17,254 nt of DNA from Bacteroidales bacterium. Its GTDB lineage: Bacteria > Bacteroidota > Bacteroidia > Bacteroidales > UBA932. The stretch is from NCBI GenBank assembly GCA_024401915.1, contig JAKSKA010000007.1, positions 1-17,254 of the forward strand, written 5' to 3'. Both the position numbers and the translations under genes were made by a program. The notes under the pieces were generated by a model that saw nothing but the letters and a program-made list of their open reading frames with translations, had not been told where the DNA came from and made no database searches. Shown one piece after another: positions 8,304-14,761 of the stretch (its first letter is position 1; each line of letters opens with the position of its first letter).

Positions 8304-8438
8304 TTATTCATCCCAGACGATCACGTCCGTAGTTTCGTTGATGTTGTCCAGTCCGACGCTGGTGCAGAGGACGCAGTCGTTCTGGATGTTGACAAGCTCG
8401 CAGAGGGGCTTGTCATAGGATTTTTTCAGTTTTTCCAT
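8304..8438 (-). CDS. Small 44-residue peptide gene of unknown function
   Basis: A 44-codon frame, start ATG at 8438 and stop TAA at 8304-8306, fills the space between two lipoprotein genes. It begins 11 nt after the stop of the upstream gene (spacer AACAAAACAAT, A-rich and typical of Bacteroidota leaders) and ends about 9 nt before the next start. The peptide begins MEKLKKSYDKPLCELVNIQN, continues DCVLCTSVGLDN, and ends with an acidic, aromatic tail (TTDVIVWDE). It has no hydrophobic signal peptide, and its cysteines are at 13, 22 and 25 (a CxxC). From memory, short Bacteroidales peptides with an N-terminal K-K-x-Y-x-x-P-x-x-E motif are common next to surface-protein genes and are of unknown function; I have not confirmed this. 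A longer frame from 8654 is rejected because it overlaps the upstream gene. It is likely real because of its tight fit and non-random composition, but its role is unknown. Confidence 0.65.
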   Translation of the reverse strand: MEKLKKSYDKPLCELVNIQNDCVLCTSVGLDNINETTDVIVWDE

Positions 8439-8449
8439 ATTGTTTTGTT

Positions 8450-10336
8450 TTACTCGTATACTATTTCCTTGACCGTCACGGTGATGTCGCTGATAAGGAC
8501 GCGTCCCTTCGTGCCGCTGCCACCCTTGACACCGCCGAACGTGATTCTGTCGAGATGGTGAAGTTCGAGTCCTTCGACCGTATTCGTGCTCCAGACGCAG
8601 TTGCCGGTGAACTCTATCTTCTGGTAAACCTTCGTGTCGTTCTCGTCCGGCCATTCGAAGGATGAGGTGTGGGCTGCTGCGTCAACGCCTGCCTGAGCCT
8701 GGTTCAGGACACTAACAGCCCAGTTCGAATCCTGGGAACTGTTGAAGCGGCAGGCGGTGATGGTCACGCTCACTATCGCCTTCTTGCCTGCGGGCACGGT
8801 GAACTCGGGGGTGAGTATCCAGCCGCGGGCCGAAGAGGTTCCCAATTTGAGATGGCCCGGATGGACATAGACATTGGAATCGGTAGCCCAGTTGTTGAGG
8901 CGAGAATTCTTCAGTGCAGTCGAGAAGCTCTTGAAGGTCTTCTCCGAACCGGCAGCGGTCTTGCGGTATTCGCTGACACCTGTATTGGAGAAGCTGCTGT
9001 TGTTCGAAGGGAAGTATCCGACAGCGCCGAAAGGACTGTCGAAGTCCCAGCGGAGCTCGCCGAAGTCCTCTGCGAGGGCAACGCCCGGTTCCGTGATGGA
9101 TGCCGGCATCTCCACGACATTGAAGGCCGAGGTCTTCGCTTCCACAAGATTGGATTCGAGTTCGTCAGCAGTGTCATAGACCTTGAGCCAGTAGGTGGTC
9201 GAAGGTTCGAGACCACCGAATACGAAGCAGGGCTGCTTGCCGTTCCAGGCCTCGAGCGCGGCGGGGATGTCGAAGCTCTGGTCCACGATGGTGCATTCGC
9301 TGTCCTTGTAGAGGGTAGCGGTGTATGCCTTGCTGATATCGTAGTCCGTCGATTCAGCGGGGAATCCCCACCTGAACGCAAGCGTCGAAGACGAAGCGTC
9401 GGAAAGCGTAGCCTTGATGGGGAAGGCTTTCTCGACGACGAATCTTGCCACCTCGACCTTCTCGCTCAATCCGGGAATGTTGACGCTGAGCGTCGTCGAC
9501 ACGTCAGAGGCTGTGTTGACGATGAGACTGCAGTTCGTGCCGGTCTTCGAGAGTTTGAAGTTCTCATTGTTGCTGAGCTCGAGATTCACCGCACTTGCGG
9601 GAATACTCACATTGCCGTCAGCGCTTTCGTACTGAAGCGCAATTGAATATTCCGTATTCTCGACCACGGTAACAGGCTGGCCGGCAGGATAGTACTCGCC
9701 TTCCACGCTGACACCGTTGAGCAGGTTGCTGCGTATGGGAATCGAGCATCCGTAGTCTTCCTCGGTCCTGACACTCAGGGTCGACTGGGCGTCATAGACG
9801 TATTTCGCGTTGCTGCTCTTAACGGCACCCAGGACGATGACTCCGTCATTTCCGATGGTGGCCGTTGCGGGATCGGTGACGTTCCAACTGAATTCGTGGA
9901 TCTCGCCGTCCGTCGTCGAGGCATAGAGCATCGACGCCATACCGGGATAGCCTGAAAGTTCAGCCATCGGCACCCCGAAGGAATCGGTGATGCTTACGCT
10001 GTAGCGTACGGGCGGGTTGACGCTGACCATACAGGATGCCTTTTTGGCACCGTCGGCGGAAGTGGCGACGACGTAGGTCACGCCCTCAGCCTTGGCCGTC
10101 ACGAAACCGTTCTCGCAGGAAGCGAGGTCCGGGTCGATCACCGTCCAGTTAACGCCCATCCCGAGAGATTCCGGATAGACGGTGGCGGTAAGCGTCGTAG
10201 TCTCGCCTACCAGCAGGTTGACTTTATCCTGACTGATCACGACTCTCGAGACGGTTTCCGTCGAACCGCCGTCCGAGCCCTTGCAGGAGAACAGCAGTGG
10301 AAGGATGAGAGCCGTTGCAATGATAATCTTTTTCAT
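8450..10336 (-). CDS. Big2/Ig-like, Fn3 and beta-sandwich surface lipoprotein
   Basis: The 628-residue lipoprotein has signal MKKIIIATALILPLLFS and Cys at 18. Residues about 30-107 form a bacterial Ig-like group 2 (Big2) domain: VVISQDKVNLLVGETTTLTA, a WTVIDPDLASCENG core, and VTYVVATSADGAKKASC. One or two less typical Ig-like domains follow to about 300. An Fn3-like domain (about 305-403) has the hallmark GLEPSTTYWLKVYDT. A final beta-sandwich domain (about 415-628) begins LAEDFGELRWDFD and contains SNVYVHPGHLKLGTSS. This C-terminal Fn3/sandwich pair closely matches the third unit of the protein encoded at 4527-8294. The fold suggests an extended surface stalk with a terminal binding module, and no enzymatic residues are apparent. 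The ATG follows the DUF5689 stop by 3 nt. The ligand is unknown. Confidence 0.85.
   Translation of the reverse strand: MKKIIIATALILPLLFSCKGSDGGSTETVSRVVISQDKVNLLVGETTTLTATVYPESLGMGVNWTVIDPDLASCENGFVTAKAEGVTYVVATSADGAKKASCMVSVNPPVRYSVSITDSFGVPMAELSGYPGMASMLYASTTDGEIHEFSWNVTDPATATIGNDGVIVLGAVKSSNAKYVYDAQSTLSVRTEEDYGCSIPIRSNLLNGVSVEGEYYPAGQPVTVVENTEYSIALQYESADGNVSIPASAVNLELSNNENFKLSKTGTNCSLIVNTASDVSTTLSVNIPGLSEKVEVARFVVEKAFPIKATLSDASSSTLAFRWGFPAESTDYDISKAYTATLYKDSECTIVDQSFDIPAALEAWNGKQPCFVFGGLEPSTTYWLKVYDTADELESNLVEAKTSAFNVVEMPASITEPGVALAEDFGELRWDFDSPFGAVGYFPSNNSSFSNTGVSEYRKTAAGSEKTFKSFSTALKNSRLNNWATDSNVYVHPGHLKLGTSSARGWILTPEFTVPAGKKAIVSVTITACRFNSSQDSNWAVSVLNQAQAGVDAAAHTSSFEWPDENDTKVYQKIEFTGNCVWSTNTVEGLELHHLDRITFGGVKGGSGTKGRVLISDITVTVKEIVYE
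8453..9424 (-). repeat. Fn3/beta-sandwich protein repeat, copy in the neighbouring Big2 lipoprotein
   Basis: Codons for residues about 305-628 of the Big2 lipoprotein. Shared marks with unit 3 of the next large gene are VEMP, VALAEDFGELRWDFD, NSRLNNW, SNVYVHPGHLKLGTSS, VPAGKKAIVSVTITA, VEGLELHHLDRI and ISDITVTV. Their order is the same across the whole unit, so a domain duplication between adjacent genes is likely. Confidence 0.8.
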
Positions 10337-10339
10337 ATA

Positions 10340-12547
10340 CTACTTGTTATAGCGTATTGCAAAATAATCCATAGTGTTATAGCCGGAGTTGTTGGCTATG
10401 GTGCTGGAATCGTATGAGTCCACTGATTTGGCCGCAGCCTTGTTGTTCCTCGGAGTCAGCCTGATATAGACCTTCTCCTTGTCCAGAATCGAGGTGGGGA
10501 GAGGGAAATCATACACCCTGGTACCAAGGCACTGCCAGTCGTTCTGGGAGGCCCAGATTGCCACGTCGGGCACGGTGAACTCGCAGATGTCGGTCCATTC
10601 GCCGTCGTCCGCTGCGTCGCAGGAAGAAGTGGTCAGCGAATACTGCGCCTTCCAGTAACGGGGCGAACGCGCGCTCTGGGAGTTGTTGTACATCGCGAAC
10701 TGCATCGATACCCTGTCCGAGACGATGCCGGCGGTGCTGAACGCCACGAGCCAGCAGTAGCCGCGGCCGTTGTCCCACCAGTACTTGTTGGACCAGCTTA
10801 TCTTCAGATTGTCCTTGAACCAGCCCTTCCCGTCCGTGTTCTGGGCGGATTCCGTACCGATCCAGGGCTCGTAGATGCCGCCCTCGTCGAGTTCGATGCC
10901 GGCGCCTTCCGCGTATTTTCCTTTCTTCTTGCTTCCACATTCTCCGATATAGAAGTACGACGGGGAGAAATTGCCCACAGCCCCGTAGGTGTGGCACATT
11001 TCGCCGTTGCCCTTGGTAGCGAGTATGGCATTCTCACCCAGTTCGGGTTCTGCGCCCAGAGCGGGGAATTTGGCATAGCGGAACTCTGTGATGATGCCGG
11101 AGAAGTTGTCCTTGAAATCTGGCTTGAGCTCGATCTCCTCGCGGAGCAGGTGGCGCAGCTGGTAGCGGCCGATGTTGCCGTCCTTCTCGAAGCTCTTGTA
11201 AGACTCGTGCACCACGATGCCTGTGATGTCACCGCTGCCGTAGGGAAGCGTTTCCCCGTTGCGGCGGTAAGGGCAGGTCATATTGGTGAACATATACATA
11301 CTTCCGCCCTTTATGTCACGGATGAGTATCGGGAACTTGGCGAGACGGTTGTAGGTACAGAGGGATGTATACCCCTCGTTGACGGGAGTGAACGGACCCT
11401 TGCGCATCGCGATCTCGCAGTCCTTGATCTTCACGAGGGTGTTGATGTCCTCGTCCGTCAGTTCCGTGATGCTCTTTTCCTTCCGGGGCATCGTGAGCGT
11501 TCCGTCAGCGCTGGTAAGGATCTCACCGGACTTCGCGCCCTCGAGCGTGTAGCAGGCGGGTTCGCCCTCGGATTTCTTCAGGAGGCAGCCGCCGACCTTG
11601 ATGCAGACACGGCTGTAACGCTGGTAATCGTTGTCCGCAGCCGAAGGCGCGATGAGCCTCAGGCCGTATTTGCCATCGAGGCCCTCAAGGTATGCGGTGC
11701 GCTCCGTGAGCGTGTAGTCGATCACGCCCGTGCCCTGCTGGTAGTCGTCCACGATGGCGTCGCCGGCATTGCCGCCTTCGGTCGTGCTGACGATATAGCC
11801 TTCGACGAGGGCATCCTCAGGAAGGATATAGCCTCCGACCGACGCCAGTTCACGGATCTTGTCGAAAGAGTATTTCGTTCCGATATTGTTGTCGGCACGG
11901 GCCTGGATGACGGTAAGCCTGTTTTCTTCGTCGATGTCCCAGCCGTTCTGGTAACGGAGGTTGACGACGGCGCGGCGGGTATAATCCGTGTCGGGGTTGT
12001 CGGTGGTCTTGAATGTCAGCGAACTGCTGCTCAGATTTGCATCCTTTATCCATTCGTCATCGCCGGAATAGAACACTTCCACGGCCACCTTGTCCAGAGG
12101 CACGTTGATGTCGGTTGTGACCGTATTGGTCTCACCGGTGCCGTTATAGACGACCATCGAGCCGGCTGCGACATAGAATTTCTCCTCGACGCTTCCGTAC
12201 TGGTACACGCTCACCGTGTCGCGGCGGGTATCGGACGCGAAAAGGAGGTCGGCGCGGCGCTTGAACCCGGCGTTGGAAAGAACGTGGACGGGAATGCTGC
12301 CGTCGGTATCGCCGTAAACTGTTTCAAAGTTGATCCAGTCTCCGTCCGAGGGGTCGAGAAGAGTAATCGTCCCCTGCTTGTTGGACAGATACGGTATCTC
12401 AAAGTCTCCGCCTGCATCCTCGACGTAGTATTCGTGTTCCGCCATTCCGAGTTCATCGGGGGCGAACACGTCGTGCCTGTTCTTGTCGCAGGAAGCGCAG
12501 AGAAGGACAGCGGATGCAGCAATCAATAATATTTCAATCTTTTTCAT
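10340..12547 (-). CDS. DUF5689-domain lipoprotein with N-terminal BACON-like domains
   Basis: The 735-residue product starts at the ATG at 12547, giving MKKIEILLIAASAVLLCAS and a lipobox Cys at 20. An upstream in-frame start at 12661 is rejected because it overlaps the preceding gene and places the signal peptide internally. Two BACON-like beta domains (about 45-118 and 130-217) end in TVSVYQYG and LTVIQARAD. A DUF5689-like region (about 225-475) follows, with KYSFDKIRELA, EDALVEGYIVST, GNAGDAIVDD, YGLRLIAP and later TLVKIKDCEI. DUF5689 resembles OB-like or lipoprotein binding modules of unknown function and often travels with SusCD genes. The last 250 residues form an aromatic-rich beta-sandwich-like region (KISWSNKYWWDNGRGYCWL, then VYIRLTPRNNKAAAKS), possibly a ligand-binding jelly roll. 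No catalytic motif is evident. It starts 4 nt after the BACON gene. The DUF call is fairly confident; the role is unknown. Confidence 0.85.
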   Translation of the reverse strand: MKKIEILLIAASAVLLCASCDKNRHDVFAPDELGMAEHEYYVEDAGGDFEIPYLSNKQGTITLLDPSDGDWINFETVYGDTDGSIPVHVLSNAGFKRRADLLFASDTRRDTVSVYQYGSVEEKFYVAAGSMVVYNGTGETNTVTTDINVPLDKVAVEVFYSGDDEWIKDANLSSSSLTFKTTDNPDTDYTRRAVVNLRYQNGWDIDEENRLTVIQARADNNIGTKYSFDKIRELASVGGYILPEDALVEGYIVSTTEGGNAGDAIVDDYQQGTGVIDYTLTERTAYLEGLDGKYGLRLIAPSAADNDYQRYSRVCIKVGGCLLKKSEGEPACYTLEGAKSGEILTSADGTLTMPRKEKSITELTDEDINTLVKIKDCEIAMRKGPFTPVNEGYTSLCTYNRLAKFPILIRDIKGGSMYMFTNMTCPYRRNGETLPYGSGDITGIVVHESYKSFEKDGNIGRYQLRHLLREEIELKPDFKDNFSGIITEFRYAKFPALGAEPELGENAILATKGNGEMCHTYGAVGNFSPSYFYIGECGSKKKGKYAEGAGIELDEGGIYEPWIGTESAQNTDGKGWFKDNLKISWSNKYWWDNGRGYCWLVAFSTAGIVSDRVSMQFAMYNNSQSARSPRYWKAQYSLTTSSCDAADDGEWTDICEFTVPDVAIWASQNDWQCLGTRVYDFPLPTSILDKEKVYIRLTPRNNKAAAKSVDSYDSSTIANNSGYNTMDYFAIRYNK

Positions 12548-12551
12548 CGGC

Positions 12552-13238
12552 TTAGTTCTGAATGACTGTGAGCATATTCGAATTAATGGTATCGCCTTCC
12601 GTGGAGTCGTAGCTGCCGGCGTCGGTATGGGATATCTGCACATACGCCTTGCGGACTGCACCGGTGGTGTTGGGCAGGACGGTGATCGTCACCTTGTCCC
12701 TCTCCACGGCGTCAAGAGTGATCCAGGGGGCCTCGGGCTCCTGGCCTTCGGCGTACTGGAGAGTGAGGTACATCTCGTCGAGATTGTAGATGAGGTTTGT
12801 CTTGAAGGGCAGTTCCTCAGTAGTCCCGTCAGCGGAAACGGAAAGAGTCGGCTTCTCTTCCGAGGTCAGTTCGAGGATGCAGTCGGCATCCGCGATCGCC
12901 GGCTTCTGATACATATCGAGGTAGCGTGTTTCACCGCCGGCCTTGAATACAAGGACCACGCGGCGGGCACGTCCGTAGTTGACTTCATAATCGAATACGA
13001 GATAGCCGCTCTTGTGGCCGCCGAGACGGTCGATCGATGCCCAGTCCACAGGATGGTCCATCTCAACGGTCCAGTCGGTATTGGAGAACACGGCGACCTG
13101 GGTGCTGCCGTTGCCCGACGGAAGGACATTGTATCTCGAGAGAAGTCCGAGTGTCTGGTCATACTCGGCCCGCTTGTCGCAGGACGCCGAAGCCAGAAGG
13201 GCTGCAAAACCTATTATATATAGAATCGCTTTTCTCAT
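12552..13238 (-). CDS. Small tandem-BACON-like surface lipoprotein
   Basis: The 228-residue product has a lipoprotein signal peptide (MRKAILYIIGFAALLASAS, Cys at 20). Two beta-rich repeats of about 90-100 residues follow, at roughly 35-113 and 120-228. Each resembles a BACON-type (Bacteroidetes-associated carbohydrate-binding often N-terminal) or related Ig-like fold. Supporting marks are TDWTVEMDHPVDWASID in the first and APWITLDAV, then TITVLPNTTGAVRKAYVQI, then a closing LTVIQN in the second. BACON domains usually act as spacers or possible glycan/mucin binders and have no catalytic residues. The gene begins 5 nt after the SusD stop and ends 4 nt before the DUF5689 gene, the position often held by an accessory surface-binding lipoprotein. 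I see no enzyme motif. The domain call is by pattern recognition only. Confidence 0.8.
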   Translation of the reverse strand: MRKAILYIIGFAALLASASCDKRAEYDQTLGLLSRYNVLPSGNGSTQVAVFSNTDWTVEMDHPVDWASIDRLGGHKSGYLVFDYEVNYGRARRVVLVFKAGGETRYLDMYQKPAIADADCILELTSEEKPTLSVSADGTTEELPFKTNLIYNLDEMYLTLQYAEGQEPEAPWITLDAVERDKVTITVLPNTTGAVRKAYVQISHTDAGSYDSTEGDTINSNMLTVIQN

Positions 13239-13243
13239 TTCTT

Positions 13244-14755
13244 CTAGTCGTTAAGATTGTACTTTTCATATTCCGGATTGGACAGGGCGCGTCCTGAACG
13301 GGCGCACTGCACGTCGGGGATGGGATAATACCTGTGGCAGGGACGCACGTTCTGCTGAACGAGGTTGTAGAGGTTGTAGGCGACGACCTGGTCGTACCAT
13401 ATACCCCAGCGCACGAGGTCATACTTGCGTCCGAACTCGCCGAAGAGCTCGCGTGCACGCTCGTCGCGGATCTCGCCGCGGAGCTTGATCTCGCCGTAGA
13501 ACGAATAGGGCTCGATATGGGCACGGCTGCGCACCTTGTTGAGATAATCGACGGACAGCTGGTAGTTGCCCACTTCACACCAGGCCTCTGCAAGCAGGAG
13601 CAGTGCGTCGGCGTAGCGGAAGATCTTGTAGTTGTTGCTGTCGTAGTTCTGATAAACGTTGGGGCACCAGAACTTCGGGCCCATCCAGGTGGTGCCGCTC
13701 TTGAACGACTTTCCGTTCCAGCTGGACACCATATTGTAATCACGGCGGATGTCACCCTTGCCGTTGGGAGCGATGACGCTCTTCATATACGACGTGGGCC
13801 TGAGCGGAGTGTAGCAGTATGCATCGGGACCGACCTCATCGATTGTCACGTCGCAGTAGATCGCGGTGCCGGCCGTCTTCGGATAAGGGAGGACGAGGGC
13901 GGAGACGCCGAGCGAATACTTGGCAACGTAATCGACGCCACCCTTCTCCCACGCGTGCTGGATCTCGAATATTGATTCCGGCGTGTTCTTGTTGCGGAAC
14001 ATCACGTCTGAATAAGGATACTGGCTGAGGTCACCGTACATCTCCTCGAGATGGTTGCAGGCATTGATGACATTGTCCCAGTCCTTGTTCCAGGCGGCCA
14101 GCTTGGCGATCATCATCCAGCCCATAGCCGCACCGATACGATGTTTCTCCACCTCATAGGTACGTACCTGAGGGAGGACGGGAACCCAGGTCAGGAGCTG
14201 CTTGATAAGCGTATTCCTCGTCTCGACTGCACTCATACGGCCGAGCTTTGCTATGCGGACCATATCCTCATCGGTCTCGACGTAGTCCTGATAGAAAGGC
14301 ACGTCTCCGAAAAAGCTTGTGAGGATATACCAGTAATAGGACTCCAGGATAAGGGTCTCGGCCTCATAGGGGGCCTTCGTCGCATCATCGAGAGGCGAAC
14401 GGTGGATTCCGGCGATGGTGCTGAGGCAATAGCGGATTCCGTACCAGCTGTTCTGCCACACGTGGGTTCCGGAAGCGGGGCTGGCGGGATTGAAATTGAA
14501 CTTCGCGTCCCTCTGGGCCGAGCCGTTGGTGGACGCAAGGTCGGTAGCACCCTCGACTGCGATGAAATAACGGAAGTCGTGGATGCTGTTCAGCGGATCA
14601 TAGCATCCGTTGATCGCGGCCCTGATCTGCTCCTCGGTCTGGAAGAAATTGTAAGGGCTGACTATGGCAGTGCTGTCCTCCTTCAGGGAGCATCCATTGA
14701 AAAGGACTGCGGCTGCGAGCGCTGCGACGGTATTGATGAATATATTCTTTTTCAT
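13244..14755 (-). CDS. SusD/RagB-family nutrient-binding outer-membrane lipoprotein
   Basis: The 503-residue product is the surface lid lipoprotein that binds substrate and closes the SusC channel. The signal peptide starts MKKNIFINTV and ends in a lipobox LFNGC with the acylated Cys at 22. The N-terminal region (about 36-120) has the family pattern of a loop with EEQIRAAINGCYDPL. TPR-like helices follow, for example ALLLLAEAWCEVGNYQ at about 384-399. The family's C-terminal signature IRDERARELFGEFGRKYDL lies at about 429-447, and the protein ends RYYPIP...NPEYEKYN as in other family members. Length is normal for SusD proteins. ATG at 14755 follows the SusC stop by 6 nt (AAGAGT). SusD sequences diverge with substrate, so the ligand is not predictable from this one. 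Confidence 0.96.
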   Translation of the reverse strand: MKKNIFINTVAALAAAVLFNGCSLKEDSTAIVSPYNFFQTEEQIRAAINGCYDPLNSIHDFRYFIAVEGATDLASTNGSAQRDAKFNFNPASPASGTHVWQNSWYGIRYCLSTIAGIHRSPLDDATKAPYEAETLILESYYWYILTSFFGDVPFYQDYVETDEDMVRIAKLGRMSAVETRNTLIKQLLTWVPVLPQVRTYEVEKHRIGAAMGWMMIAKLAAWNKDWDNVINACNHLEEMYGDLSQYPYSDVMFRNKNTPESIFEIQHAWEKGGVDYVAKYSLGVSALVLPYPKTAGTAIYCDVTIDEVGPDAYCYTPLRPTSYMKSVIAPNGKGDIRRDYNMVSSWNGKSFKSGTTWMGPKFWCPNVYQNYDSNNYKIFRYADALLLLAEAWCEVGNYQLSVDYLNKVRSRAHIEPYSFYGEIKLRGEIRDERARELFGEFGRKYDLVRWGIWYDQVVAYNLYNLVQQNVRPCHRYYPIPDVQCARSGRALSNPEYEKYNLND

Positions 14756-14761
14756 ACTCTT

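Noticed and set aside
8439..8654. Upstream extension of the 44-residue peptide to a start at 8654
   Set aside because: The extension overlaps the upstream gene in another frame and is Arg/His-rich shadow sequence. The ATG at 8438 comes right after the upstream stop.
8669..9646. A 325-codon plus-strand open frame opposite the Big2 lipoprotein gene
   Set aside because: An antisense shadow of a well-supported gene, with no domain, signal peptide or promoter seen.
10991..12529. A 512-codon plus-strand open frame opposite the DUF5689 gene
   Set aside because: It lies wholly antisense to a gene with a signal peptide and known domains. Its composition (rich in Val, Glu, Ala, Gly, Asp) is what antisense shadows of GC-rich coding sequence give, and it has no recognisable motif.
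12548..12661. Upstream extension of the DUF5689 protein to a start at 12661
   Set aside because: It would overlap the BACON gene by about 110 nt and bury the lipoprotein signal peptide that begins at 12547.
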